A stretch of DNA of 64,000 nucleotides, from the NCBI RefSeq assembly GCF_002776525.5, contig NC_045439.1:116519489-116583488 (forward strand), written 5' to 3'. Below the pieces are notes generated by a model. It worked only from the letters and a program-made list of their open reading frames with translations. It had not been told where the DNA came from and searched no databases. A program made the translations under genes and the position numbers. Origin of the DNA: Piliocolobus tephrosceles. Lineage: Eukaryota > Chordata > Mammalia > Primates > Cercopithecidae. How positions within the stretch are numbered: position 1 is the first letter of the stretch; every line of letters starts with the position of its first letter. Shown here one piece after another: positions 1 through 11,920 of the stretch.

Positions 1-505
1 AACAATCCCATCAATAATACCTTCTGTTTCTCTGATTGTCTCTTTCTATAAGCTGCTTGGTTGGGATGATTTGTTTGAGGTTTTTTTTACCATTTCATTT
101 TGGATACTGTCTTTTTGATGACCTTTTGCTCCAAAGTTTGAGTTGCCAGCCATTCTTTCTTCCCTGCTATACCCGTTCCCCACATTTATCCCTCTGCCTG
201 GTCCGTACTCCCAGGAGTCTTTCAGAAAAAGAGGTTCAAAGGAAAGACTATTTCCATGCTTGGTATGCTCATAATCCTATAAACATATCAGTTTGGAGCC
301 TAACATAGGTCAACCGATGGACAATTAGCATACAGAAAAAGGATTAGTTTATTAAATGTTTAAGGAACATTTCACCAGAACAGTATGACAGTTTGGATGG
401 TGTATATACCCAAATAACATAGCCTTTAAATATCTAAACAAAGCAAACAGAACAACAAGGAGAAACTGACAAATTCTCAATGGGAATAGATGAGTTTTTA
501 GCATA
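1..505. other. unannotated AT-rich DNA
   Basis: No repeat family, gene or RNA recognised. A 90-codon open frame at 36-308 has no recognisable domain and looks like chance. Confidence 0.4.
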
Positions 506-1307
506 TAGTCGTGCACTGCATAATGATATTTCAGTCAACAATGGACTGCCTCTACGTGATGTTCCTATAAGATTATAATGGAGCTAATGAGGATAATTCC
601 CATCATCTAATGACATCATAACTATCTTAATGATATAGCACAACACATTACTCATGTGTTTATGGTGATGTTGGTGTCAACAAACCTGCTGCATTGACCG
701 CCAATTGTGTAAAATATAGCACATACTATTGTTTGCAGTACATAATACTTGAAAATGATAATAAACTAGTATGTTACTGATTTATGTATTTGCTATACTA
801 TTTATCATTATTTTAGAGTGTACTTCCACTGATGTAAAAACAAGTTAACTGCAAAACAACTTCAGGCAGGCCCTTTAGGAGGTATTCCAGAAGAAAGCAT
901 TGTTATCATAGAAGATGACATCTCCATGTTATTGTCCCCAAATACGTTCCAGTGGGACAAGATGTGGGACTGGAAGACAGTGATATTGATGATCTTGACC
1001 CTGTGTAGGCCTAGGCTAATTGTGTGTTTAGGCTAATATGTGTGTGTGCGCCTTAGTTTTTAACAAAAAAGTTTAGAAGTGAAAAAATAATTTAAAATAG
1101 AAAAAAGTTTATAGGATAAGTATATAAAGAAAGGAATTTTTTTTGTACAGCTGCACAATGTGTTTGTGTTTCAAGTAAGTGTTATTACAAGAGTCAAAAA
1201 GTTTTAAAAGTTAAAATTAAAAAATTTAAAAAGTAAAAACAGTTACAGTAAGGAAAGATTAATTTATTATTGAAGAAAGAAAACATTTAAAAAGTTAGTG
1301 TAGCCTT
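506..1307. mobile_element. Tigger/MER2-group DNA transposon fragment
   Basis: Starts with a Tigger-like terminal inverted repeat (TAGTCGTGCACTGCATAATG) preceded by a TA, as expected for pogo/Tigger elements that duplicate TA. The body matches the remembered consensus of a non-autonomous Tigger/MER2-group element, including the stretch around 965-1015 that ends in a GTAGGCCTAGGC block. The right part is missing: the match stops where an MST LTR begins at 1308. No transposase frame is left. The exact subfamily is uncertain. Confidence 0.75.
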
Positions 1308-1672
1308 TGTATTAGTCTCTTTTCATGCTGCTGATAAGGACATACCTGAGACTGGGAAGCAAAAGAGGTTTAATGGACTTACAGTTCCACATAGCTGGGG
1401 AGGCCTCATAATCATGGTGGAAGGAAAGAAGGAGCAAGTCACATTTTACATGGATGGTGGTGGGCAAAGAGAGTGAGAACTTATCCTGGGAAACTTCCAT
1501 TTTAAAAGCCATTAGATCTCGTGAGACTTTTTCACTATTAGGAGAACAGCATGGGAAAGACCCACCCTCATGATTCAGTTACCTCCCACTGGGTTCCTCC
1601 CACAACATGTGGGAATTGTTGGAATTAGAACTCAAGATAAGATTTGGGTGAGGACACAGCCAAACCATATCA
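1308..1672 (-). mobile_element. MST-type MaLR LTR, reverse orientation
   Basis: On the minus strand this runs from TGATATGGTTTGGCTGTGTC (1672 downward) to GACTAATACA at 1308, with TG...CA ends. These are the hallmarks of MST/THE1 LTRs of the mammalian apparent LTR retrotransposons (ERVL-MaLR). It carries about 16 bases near the start (around 1610-1630) that the neighbouring forward LTR lacks. It is continuous with reverse internal sequence at 1673-2101, so it is the 3' LTR of that piece. Confidence 0.85.
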
Positions 1673-2101
1673 TTCTGCCCCTGGCCTATCCAAAATCTCA
1701 TGTCCTTTTTACATTTCAAAACCAATCATGCCTTCCTAACAGTCCCCCAGATTCTTAACTCATTTCAGCATTAAATCAAAAGTCCACCGTCCAAAGTCTC
1801 ATCTGAGACAAGCATTTTGTCATGAGACAAGGCAAGTCTCTTCTGCCTATGAGCCTGTAAAATCAAAAGCAAATTAGTTACTTCCTTGATACAATGTGGG
1901 TACAGGCATTGGGTAAACTCAGCCATTCCAAATGAGAGAAATTGGCCAAAAGATAGGGGCCATGAGGCCCCATGCAAGTCCAAAATCCAGTAGGGCAGTC
2001 AAATCTTAAAGCTCTAAAATGATTTCCTTTAACTCCATGTCTCACATCCAGGTCATGCTGATGTAAGAGGTGGGTTCTGGTGGTCTTGGGCAGCTCCACC
2101 C
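1673..2101 (-). mobile_element. MST internal region, 3' terminal part, reversed
   Basis: Matches, on the minus strand, the last ~430 bases of the MaLR internal region that sit directly before a 3' LTR. It is joined in register to the reverse LTR at 1308-1672. At 2101/2102 it abuts the outer (U3) end of a forward MST LTR, which is not a normal proviral arrangement. It is non-coding. Confidence 0.8.
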
Positions 2102-2459
2102 CGATGCAGTTTGGCTGTGTCCCCACCCAAATCTCATCTTGAATTCCCACGTGTTGTGGGAGGCACCTGGTGGGTGATTGAATCATGGGATCAGGTCTTT
2201 CTCATGCTATTCGCATCATAGTGAGTGAGATCAGATCTCATGAGATCTGATGGTTTTATAAAGGGGAGTTCCCTGCACAAGCTCTTTTTCTTTGCCTGCT
2301 GCCATCAATGTAAGACGTGACTTGCTCTTCCTTGCCTTCTGCCATGATTTTGAGGCTTCCCCAGCCACGTGGAACTGTAAGTCCATTAAACATCTTTCTT
2401 TTGTAAATTCCTCATTCTGAGGTATATCTTTATCAGCAGCATAAAAACAGACTAATACA
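2102..2459 (+). mobile_element. MST-type MaLR LTR, forward orientation
   Basis: Matches the MST LTR from GATGCAGTTTGGCTGTGTCC to GACTAATACA at 2459, followed directly by internal sequence, so it is positioned as a 5' LTR. It lacks the ~16-base segment present in the reverse LTR at 1308-1672, so it looks closer to MSTA while the other looks closer to MSTB. That distinction is from memory. Confidence 0.85.
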
Positions 2460-3546
2460 GTAAATTGATAGCAGGAGTTGGGTGCTGATGAAAAGATACC
2501 CATAAATGTGGAAGCAACTTTGGAACTGAGTAACAGGCAGAGGTTGAAACAGTTTGGAGGGCTCAGAAGAAGACAGGGAAATGTGGGAAAGTTTGGGACT
2601 CCCTGGAGACTTGTTAAATGGCTTTGACAAAAATATTGATAATGATATGGACAATGAAATCCAGGCTGAGTTAGTCTCAGATGGAGATGAGGATGTTGTT
2701 GGGAACTGGAGCAAAGGTGACTCTTCTTGTGTTTTAGGAAAGAGACTGATGGCATTTTGCCCTGCCCTGGAGATTTGTGGAACTTTGAACTTGAGAGAGA
2801 TGATTTAGGGTGTCTGGCGGAAGAAATTTGTAAGCAGCAAAGCATTCAAGAGGTGACTTGGGTGCTGTTAAAGGCATTCAATTTTAAAAGGGAAGCAGAG
2901 TATAGAAGTTTGAAAATTTGCTGCCTGACAATGTGATAGAAAAGAAAATCCCATTTTCTGAGGTGAAATTCAAGCTGGCCACAGAAATTTACATAAGTAA
3001 TGAACTTAATGTTAATCCCCAAGACAATGGGAAAATGTCTCTAGAGCATGTCAGAGGTCTTTATGGCAGCCCGCCCATCACAGGCCTGGAGGCCCAGGAG
3101 GAAAAAATGGTTTTGTGGGCTGGGCCCAGGGACCCCATGCTGTGTGTGGCCTAGGCACTTGGTGCCCTGCATCCCAGCTGTTCCAGCTGTGTCTAAAAGT
3201 GGCCAACATAGTGCTCAGATCATGACTTCACAGGGTGCAAGCCTTAAGCCTTGGCAGCTTCCACATGGTGTGGAGCCTGGGAGTGCACAGAAGTCAAGGA
3301 TTGGCATTTGGAAACCTCCACCTAGATTTCACAGGATGTATGGAAATGCCGGGATGTCCAGGCAGAAGTTTGCTGCAGGGGCAGGACCCTCATGGAGAAC
3401 CTCTGCTAGCACAGTATGGAGGGGAAATGTGGAGTGGAGACAGAGTCCCTACTGGGGCACCGCCTGGTGGAGTTGTGAGAGGAAGGCCACCATCCTCCAG
3501 ACCCCCAAATGGTAGATCCATTGACAGCTTGCACTGTGCACCTGGA
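2460..3546 (+). mobile_element. MST internal region, 5' part, forward
   Basis: About 1.09 kb of MaLR internal sequence in the normal order after a 5' LTR. It breaks off inside the GGTAGATCCATTGACAGC stretch near 3512-3546, which in the consensus lies only some tens of bases before the segment found reversed at 1673-2101. The two pieces therefore add up to almost one complete internal region. Frames of up to 155 codons here (2554-3515) are remnants or chance and have no conserved domain I recognise. Confidence 0.8.
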
Positions 3547-4260
3547 GCATCCCCAGAAAGTATTGCCATGACTTTTGCCTTTGGTGGATCTGCTTTTGCT
3601 TTGACAAATCCACTTCTACTTCTTGGTAGCCATTGCTTTGATTGTGCTTTGTTTTCAGGATAGTACTGGTGGAACCATGATTCATCTCCTATTACAATTC
3701 TTTGAAGAAATGCTTCATTCAGGATCATGATCACAGTTGTTTAAAATTTCCATCGAAAGCTCTGCCATTGTCTGTAGCTGATCTAGGTGCAACAGTTTTG
3801 GCATTCATCAAGTGGAAAATTTGGTCAACTTTAATTTTTCAGTAAGAATTGTGCAAGTTGAACCACCTGAAATGTCTGTGGTGTTATTTCTGCTGTTAAT
3901 CATCAGTCTTCTTCAATTAGGACATAAAAAAGAGGAATTTTTTTCTTCACCTATTGTTATGAATGGTCTGCCACTGTGGACTTCATCTTCAACATTGTCT
4001 CATCCCTTTGAAAAGGAGTTATTCATTTGTAAACTACTGATTCCTTTGGGCATTGTTTCCCTAAGTTTTTCGTAAAGCATCAGTGATTGCATCATTCTTC
4101 CACCCAGTCTTTACCATAAGTTTGATGTTTGTTTTTGCTTCAGTTTTACAGAATTCATGTTGCTCTGATAGGGACTTTTCTCAAACTGATTACTTAGTCC
4201 TCTTAGTGCCTCAAACTAGATCCTGTTCAAACATGTTATAACAAGTTAGTATGAGTTTTG
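3547..4260 (-). pseudogene. mariner-type transposase remnant
   Basis: A decayed Tc1/mariner transposase on the minus strand. A 114-codon open stretch (3390-3734, minus) includes residues IVIGDESWFHQYYPENKAQS, matching the mariner catalytic-core block in which the second Asp sits in a GDE(S/T)W context, followed by a KAKADPPKAKVMAIL-like segment. Upstream on the minus strand, broken frames match the N-terminal helix-turn-helix region up to about 4230. The C-terminal third is missing because the match stops at the MST junction at 3546/3547. Stops and frameshifts make it dead. The precise mariner family is not determined. Confidence 0.7.
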
Positions 4261-6639
4261 TTTGGTGCCAAACTTTTGAAATTTATGCCTAATTTCTTAA
4301 TAATATACATTTTCCATGAATTATATCTTACATTTATATACATATCCTTTTATATATAGATCCCTGTATCCAATAATTAGATAATAAACCACGTTTTCAA
4401 TTTTACAGTGAATATTTACAAAGTGGACTGAGTAATGTGGCATAAAGACAACTCAGTAAGCACCAAGTATTGTTATCATACAGAGAACTTTTTTTTGATC
4501 ACTGTGCAATTAAAAGCCAATAACCAAAAGCTAACTAAGGAAACATCTTATGTGTCTAAAAACTGTTTTTACAAAACCCTGTATTTTAACCAATTTCTTG
4601 GAAGGATTATACAGGGGACCTCAATTCTATCTGTAATTTTTAATTCCTTAATAAACAAGAGATGTGAAGCACTTATGGCATGATATTAAGAATGGACAAA
4701 TTAAGTTGGTGGTCTGTTGATGTTTGCTTGATTATACTCTGCAGTTTTCTGTTTTGTATTTTTTTAATTAAAAAAGATAAGTGATTTCTAACCCTATGCC
4801 CATGTATTTAAACTTTAAGTAGGAGGGCAGAATTCAGGCATTTTTCCAAATTTAGGGGGTCCAGAAATTTCATCCCCCTAAAACCTATCTAAAGGTATTA
4901 CAAAAATCAGGAAAACTTCAGAACCCATTTCACTTCACAAAGCATGCTGAGGTCTTCTCCTATGAAAATTAGTATGTGAATGCAAACAAGGGGAGTTTTG
5001 TGCTGTGCAGTTTTGTGCTCTGCTGAGAAATCCACATAGCTCCCCAAAGCCCACAGCAATGAAGGAACAGTATTTTCTAATGTAGTACCACAGTGACTAA
5101 TCAAGAATGTTTACAAAATTGGTACTGATGGAGTAAATCTACCATACCCCAAATTAATTAAAAATCTTTTTACAGCAATGCTTGAAATTCAGTCAAATCT
5201 TCCTAAAATATAGGTATACAGTATTTTATATATATGTTTGTGCATGTCACAATAAGTACAGTTAGCAAATCTTAATGTCTCTTACTGATGATTGAGGAAT
5301 TGAGGATCAATGTTTTAGTTATGATTACTCACATGAATTACTATTGCTGTATATATTGCTATGATTAATGGTAGTACTTTATTTGATTCTACTTATATAA
5401 GCTTTAGGTATAAAATTGGACCTTGTATTGAATTTATACTTGACAAAGCCATAGATTATAAATACTCATTTAATATAAATCTTTTATGCTACTCTATTTC
5501 ATCCTAATTTGTCTTTCTGGAAAGTAGGTTTTTAGTTACTCAAGAGTTTTTACTTTACTTTTATAGTGTTAAATAGTAAGCTTATTTAAATTCACATAAG
5601 AAAGCTGAATAAACAATCATAGTGCTAATGGCTAGTATTTATTAGAAAATAGTTGATTGAAAGTACAATGGTTTATGTATTATGAACCAAGTTAAATTTT
5701 TAAGGCACACCAATCATGTATGTCATGCTGTAGCAAAGCAGGAAGACCTAAAATTAGTAGAGTTTGTTTGTCCATTTTTGTTTTTCTATTAGTTTTGGAA
5801 ATAGTTTGATTTTGAATTCTTTAATAAAAAAACACTTCATGAGAAAGAAGGGTACTTAGTTGCCTTTCACTTCTTTTACAGTTAGTATACTTATCAGAAT
5901 TATTTATGGCGTGGAGGCGCATGATCCCTTTTACAGTTTTTAGGGCCATTTAAGGTCTTAATCCAGCTATGGATATAAAGATGTCTTACTGGGTAAGGAA
6001 GTATATGAAATTATTTTAACTATACTCACCAGAAACTAAGCCAGAATGTAAGGTAACCATCCTGTGACTGTGATTTTATTATGAGTTTTATGAGTACTTC
6101 ATGGAATCATGTGGCCTGCCATTTCTTTCTTTAACTTTTTTTCCAGCTACACTTAATCCTAACCTTGTCTAGCTCACTCACCTGTGGCCTTCTCATTCTT
6201 AGCATTTTCATTGGCCCTAAGGCATTCAGGTTTCGTTGCTAACCCAATAGGACCTTCATGATGCCCATGTGCTCCCCTTTCCTGAAATTTGGATCTTCTC
6301 ATTTGACTGGTCTTCCTCTCAGAACCCTCTCTGGGGGAGAGTGCTCTTCTCACTGCCTTTGAGCATGAGGAGCAGGCGTTGGCGAACCTTGCTCCTGAGA
6401 CTGTGGTTATGCAATTTCTCAGCAGTTGTAGTTCCCACTGCCTACTCACACTAACTACTCACTTCATTAGCATGGTCTAGTGGGCTCTGAAAACATCGTT
6501 CTAGCACCCAAGCTTGCCAATGCCTGGCTTACAGCTCTCTTTACCTGTCACCTGCCATCATTCTTGGGGAGCACCCCCCCTACAACATGACTAAATAGTT
6601 CCTGAAACTCCTCCAAACCACTGACCACTCTTTCAGCCC
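4261..6639. other. unannotated AT-rich DNA
   Basis: About 2.4 kb with no repeat or gene I can support. A slightly GC-richer part (about 6170-6620) has no family match from memory. Short open frames here are consistent with chance. Confidence 0.4.
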
Positions 6640-6990
6640 CTAACCTTGTAATAAGCTTTCCAGGCTCCATCCTACTTCCAGTTATCATATTAATTTTTTT
6701 TGTTCACTGCTGTGACTTCAGACTTAATGGTTCAAAAATCTTTAGTAACTCTTCACAGTTCGCCAGATAGAATCTCAGAACCTCAGTCTGACCTCAGCCC
6801 CTCAAATCAGCTCCAGCTTGCTTTCCAGGCATGTTTGTTTTGCAGTTGGCTAGCTGTATTTGATATTCCCAAGCAGACCTCTTTTTGTTTGAAATGTCTT
6901 CTCTCTAGTCTGTTTCGATTTAGTCATGCTCTCATGCCACCTCCTCTGTGATGCTTGTCTTGATTGTCTCATCTGGGGATACCTCTGTTT
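6640..6990 (+). mobile_element. old LINE-2 3' fragment
   Basis: Divergent match to the 3' part of L2: order of the CTTGCTTTCCAGGCATG-like segment, a pyrimidine-rich stretch and a CCACCTCCTCTGTGATGC-like segment (about 6820-6960). Typical of ancient mammalian L2 copies. Ends are uncertain. Confidence 0.5.
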
Positions 6991-7162
6991 CTTCTGATCT
7001 CCCATGATACTTAGTTCATACCTTTTAAATAATATTTCTTATACACTTTTACTTTTAATACATTGTATTGGGTTTTATAATGACTCGGACTATGAAAAGG
7101 GGTCCTGGACTAGAGGAAGAATATATTATTGGTTAAACCTAGATTTAAAAGTATTTTGTTCA

Positions 7163-7444
7163 GGCTGGGTTTGGTGGCTCATGCCTGTAATCCCAGCACT
7201 TTGGGAGGCTGAGGTGGGTGGATCATGAGATCAGGAGTCCGAGACCAGCTTGACTAACATGGTAAAACACCGTCTCTGTTAAAAATACAAAAATTAGCCA
7301 GGCATGGTGGTGTGCGCCTGTAATCCCAGTTACTCAGGAGGCTGAGGCAGGAGAATTGCTTGAACCCAGGAGACAGAGGTTGTGGTGAGCCAAGATCACG
7401 CCACTGCACTCCAGCCTGGGAGACAGAGCAAGACTCTGTCTCAC
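7163..7444 (+). mobile_element. Alu (S-type), full length
   Basis: Complete dimeric Alu from GGCTGGGTTTGGTGGCTCAT to the CTGTCTCA end, with both monomers and the central A-rich linker (about 7286). The tail has become a (TAA)n microsatellite. Confidence 0.95.
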
Positions 7445-7479
7445 ATAATAATAATAATAATAATAGTAATAATAATAAA
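7445..7479 (+). repeat. (TAA)n microsatellite in Alu tail
   Basis: Eleven or so TAA units with one interruption (TAG), grown from the poly(A) tail of the Alu directly upstream. Confidence 0.95.
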
Positions 7480-8119
7480 TATAAAGAATAATTTGTTCAA
7501 AAGGAAAGCCCAGTGATGACAAACTTTCAACGAGGCTGGTCAGTGGAAACTGGGGAAAGGAATCTTTCAATGAGAAGCAGCAAATTTTTAGTCATAGTTG
7601 GTTTAAAATAATTACTGATTTCTCTAGGTCTACAGTATTATGGTTGTGAAGGTAAAGTGTACTATGTATTTAAAAGTTTTTACCCCATGAGAAAGCAAAA
7701 GTTGAACCTGTCACCTGGCTTTTAATTGTTCAAGCCAATAAAAGAAGGAAAGAGATGTGAAATGCAAATTATTATTAGTGTCCATCAGCACAACCAAGAT
7801 GGTAAGTAAAATCAATGAAGAGTTTTGATCTTGTTTTCTTTAACTGCCCCACTCTTTCCATAAAATGAATTTATGTTTTTGTTTTTCAGTATATGAACAG
7901 CATTCACAGTATGAGTACATGACACATTTTTAATTAAATTTACTTGTTGGTTAGGATTCCTGAATTTGTTTATATTTCTTTGTATCTTAATTTTAATTCA
8001 TCAGATTGTAAACTCACAAATACAGAAGGACAAGTTCGTCCCTTAGAGAAAAAAAAAAAACAGGTCTCAGCACTGTGCAACTCAGGTCTCTTTAGCTGTG
8101 TAATAAGAGGTAATCATGG
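7480..8119. other. unannotated DNA
   Basis: No recognisable element. A short A-run (8049-8060) is the only low-complexity feature. Confidence 0.4.
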
Positions 8120-8372
8120 CCTGTAAAAACATTGACTATAGAGTTCTCTGACTAAATGAGAATATTAGCTCCACCACCTTTATCCGTATGACTTTTGGCT
8201 AATTACTTAACATAGATGAGTCAGTTTCTTCCTTCCTAAAATGGGAATAATAGTATTTTTACTTCATGGGATGTGTAAGCACGAAATGAGATAATTGTTT
8301 TAAAATACCATAGTGCCTAACAGGTAAAAATTGCCTCATAAATGCTAGTAGTTTATTATTGTGATTGGCACT
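8120..8372 (+). mobile_element. MIR element
   Basis: Matches the MIR core in order: the CTTTTGGCTAATTACTTAAC-like segment (tRNA-derived/core region), CAGTTTCTTCCTTCCTAAAATGGG, and a GTGCCTAACAGGTAAA...AATGCTAGTAG ending (about 8200-8355). Old and diverged. Confidence 0.7.
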
Positions 8373-10439
8373 TTAGTACATCTCTTACAAGATTAGTAAC
8401 ACTAATATTTAGTAAAATAGAAAAAAATTGGGAGAAAAATTAGTTATGTTCATTACAGTAAATTATCTATAAAGTATACATCCAACCATTAAATTCTTAA
8501 GAGTATGCTTTTTTTAATTCACTTTGTTTCTAAAATTTAGGTCTAGCTGAACCCAGAATTTAGTTATATGTGAGGACTTGAGTTAATGAAAAAAAAATAT
8601 TTGATTGAAATGTGTGGTGTTTGCACTATATAAAAGAAACTAAAGAGAATCACATTAGAGGGGAAAAGTCAGTTAAAAAATCAGGCCTCTGTTTCAAACA
8701 AATGAGAAAAAATGTTCCACAACAGTATGTCAAAATACAAACAAAGTAGATCAATGGTACAGCTATATTTTTGCCCAAATCACAACTTGGATGAATTCAT
8801 TCTTCTGCTAAAACAATGAATGGCTAACAGCTACTGTCTAGAGCAGAGACAGTTTGATGAAACTCAATGGTGGTTTTACTGAGAAACCCTACTTGAAAAA
8901 TTCATGTAATTTAAAACAAATTAAAGTTTTATGAACACATAGTATTTAATGTTAAACTTCATATAATTACTTTTTAAAGGAAGAATAGGTCTCTTGTAGG
9001 AAATCTTTGGAGGGGATCTCCATCAGGGGAAGATTGAGAAGGACATGCTCTTTAGGAAGTGAGCTGTCTTCCTTTTCTCTATATTTTGCCTTGAGAGGTT
9101 TGAATAGCTACTCTCTTGAGAGCTTTTATTTTTTTCGTCCTTTTTTTTTTTTTCAGGCTTACTGCTGAATAGTCTGTAATGGGTCTGATGGATAGAAAAT
9201 AGAGGAGTAAAAGGGATTGCTTTTTCATATATGAAATTGAAATTGGTTGAATTCAACAAATAGCAATTTCAATGTATAGGAAGATAAGTCAACCAAAGTA
9301 AAGTTATTTTGAGATCACTCAGAAAATGGATATGGAGTCAATTGAAAAGTAGAACACTATATTATAAATATTCTTATACTGAAATGTTTCCTACGTGATG
9401 GGAAAGGAAAGGCTGTTCAATTCTGCCTGTTCCAGAAGAAACAATAAATATCTGTCTGACATCATTAGAATCCATTTCCTCTGAGGCACACTGCCTTTGG
9501 TTTGTTAGTAATGGTTTTTATTTCAGCAGATATAATATATTAAAAGAGGGAAGTTGCCTATCCCATTTTGGGTGGCTGAATGTTAAAATGAAATTTTAGT
9601 TTCATAGCTGCTGTAGGTGCTTGTTTGGCTTTTAAGAATAGATTGTATGTGTGTACCTTAACAGGTTTATTATGAAAGAATAGAATTTTGACAATCATTT
9701 TGACTAATTATATTATCTTATATAAAAAGAAAATAAAATTGATTTACCTGTGGTTACACAATTAATGGTAGGTTGTTAGATGTGTAGAGCCACTTAACAT
9801 ACTATTTATTCATTCACATGATTTCCCAAAGAATAACCTGGGACAGGATAAACATTCTTTAGGAGCCACCTTTCAAAAGTTAGATGGTTTTTTGCCCTAA
9901 CCTTTTGAGATATATTTTTAAAGAAATATTTTATAGTTAATAAATTGTAGGAAAAATCAATCCTATTCTTATAATTACTTTTCTTACATACCATTCTTCA
10001 GGTGTGTATATAGCTTGTATTTCCAACTTCGCAGGAAGCTTAAAAATAGGAAGTGTTACTATGTAAAAAAAACTGACTTGAGAGAAAGAAGGATGCATAT
10101 GCAGAGTGTGATACCTAGGTACAAAAGGAATAAAATAAAATTCCACAAATGGGGCCATTAATAAAATTTATCCTAGTAAGTCACTGGAAGCCTTCGTAAG
10201 ATGGATAATGTTATTTTAATAAAAATTGTAAATATTTAAATATTTTTACTTTAAATAAAAGAATAGAAAATGAAAGGATAATTCCACTTAAAGCAAATGA
10301 ATAATATTCAAAGATCGAAATAGGTTTATAAATTTGGTTATATAAATTTGATTTTATTGAGCTAAATAAGAAAAGGTAGATAAATTTTATACCACAAGTA
10401 AAGTCTCTGTATAATAAAGGATACTATTAAAAAAGCTAA
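8373..10439. other. unannotated AT-rich DNA
   Basis: About 2 kb without a recognisable repeat, gene or RNA. A T-run at 9143-9154 is the only simple feature. Confidence 0.4.
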
Positions 10440-11100
10440 AGGTCAATTTTTGTCTGAAGGAAAACAACATCTATAACAGATAAACAGAAAAGTCTTATAA
10501 ATCAATAAGAGAAATGCAAATCTGCCAATGGAGAAATGCATGAATGATAAATTACTTTAAAGGAAAGAGAATCTAAACAATTAAATTAACATGCTAGTGG
10601 TACTCAGGGAAATGCATAAAATAAGGATGAGAGCAACATTTCGTATATCCACCAACAGAAATATAAGAGTTTTGATGATGTCTTGAATTAGAGAAGTTTT
10701 GGTGGTGGTGGTGGTGGGGTGGGAAATATCTCTATATTGGGTGAAAGAGTGAGTTGGTACAATCACTTTGGAATAGTATTTGGCCACATCCAGCAAAGTT
10801 GGAAATACACAGATACATTGAATCAGAAACTTCTGCAAAAAAGCCCAAGGAGACTGTACAAATATATCCACTGTAGCATTGTTTGTTCATGAGGAAAACA
10901 AAACAACTTAAATAAATAATAATATGGTATGATAGTAGGATAGATATAACTAGAAATTAAAAATAATGGATGACCTGGATGTACATACGTGTATTAACAT
11001 GAACAGGTCCCCCAACCATAATTTTGGACTAATAAAGCAACATACTTATGGTATATAACATGTACATAAAAATAATTCTCTATAGGCTGATTATGGACAT
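10440..11100 (+). mobile_element. old L1 (L1M-class) 3' fragment
   Basis: Diverged match to the region near the end of ORF2 and the 3' UTR of old L1 families: a TTGGTACAATCACTTTGGAA motif (10755-10775), then the segment about ATCCACTGTAGCATTG (10866-10885) and a GACCTGGATGTACATACG-like stretch. A small (GGT)n run lies at 10697-10718. No open frame of note. Confidence 0.55.
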
Positions 11101-11246
11101 CCATAAGTGATTATTAAATAATCAGTAAATGATGAAATCTTGGCCTAGAAGAATACGCAGCAAACTTAGGAAGGGATGAATGTAAATGAGGAGAACAAAA
11201 GAGAGTAAGAAGTTGAAAACCCATAAACAGAATGAGAAAAATAAAA

Positions 11247-11460
11247 AACATGGTGAAACCCCATCTCTACCCAAAGTACAAAAATTAGCTGGGTGTGGTG
11301 ACACATGCCTGTAATCCCAGCTACTTGGGAGGCTGAGACAGGAGAATCCCTTGAACCCGGGAGATGGAGGTTACAGTGAACCGAGATTGGGCCATTGCAC
11401 TCCAGCCTGGGTGACAGAGCAAGACTCTGTCTCAATAAACAAACAACAAAAAAAACCCCA
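11247..11460 (+). mobile_element. 5'-truncated Alu
   Basis: Begins inside the left monomer at ACATGGTGAAACCCCATCTC and runs to CTCTGTCTCAATAAACAAAC with an A-rich tail. The first ~80 bases of the Alu are absent. Confidence 0.9.
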
Positions 11461-11479
11461 AACATTCTAATGACTCCTG

Positions 11480-11625
11480 GACTGTGAGTGAGAGAACTGG
11501 CTTTAGATCTCATTCAGCTACTAACTTAACTGTGACCTTAAACTGTTCTGGCTTCAGTTTTCTCATTTACAAAAGACAGTTTCATTATCTCATCTTAAAT
11601 GTTTCTTCCAAACTTGAAAATTCTA
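11480..11625 (+). mobile_element. MIR fragment
   Basis: GATCTCATTCAGCTACTAAC followed by a TGTGACCTTAAACTG and CAGTTTTCTCATTTACAAAA order fits the MIR core. Diverged. Confidence 0.5.
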
Positions 11626-11639
11626 TAAGCTTTTGTAAC

Positions 11640-11815
11640 TGTGTAGCTTAGGCCTATTTTGTAAATAAGCTTTGCCTCAGTTTTCTGATCTGTAAAGTGG
11701 GGACAATAATATTACCTAACAGGGTTGTATTGAGGCCTTTATGAAATAACCCACGTAGAGCACTTAACTCTGCACCTGGCAAGTATTATATCACTCAATA
11801 ATGTTAGCTACTAAT
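11640..11815 (+). mobile_element. MIR fragment
   Basis: The order CTCAGTTTTCTGATCTGTAA, ATATTACCTAACAGGGTTGT, then GCACCTGGCAAGTATTAT and AATAATGTTAGCTAC is the 3' half of MIR. It may be a second MIR or the continuation of the one just upstream after a local duplication. Confidence 0.7.
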
Positions 11816-11920
11816 GTGATGACTTTAAAGTATAAAGTCATGAACCAGATCAATTATGGGATACATTAATCAGAAATAATACTTTCTTCTTTATAGAATT
11901 CTTTTAGATAACAAGTTTCT

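Noticed and set aside
1303..1307. GCCTT as TSD for the MST insertion, with a copy at about 3578
   Set aside because: The second copy lies inside mariner sequence 30 bases beyond the junction and agrees with the mariner consensus; coincidence.
2231..2845. 204-codon minus-strand open frame, the longest in the window
   Set aside because: Lies antisense across an MST LTR and its internal region, Ser/Leu/Pro-rich, with no domain. Explained by base composition of the repeat.
3390..3734. Mariner frame as a host gene
   Set aside because: Runs into MST sequence at its C-terminal end and lacks the rest of the transposase; upstream frames are broken.
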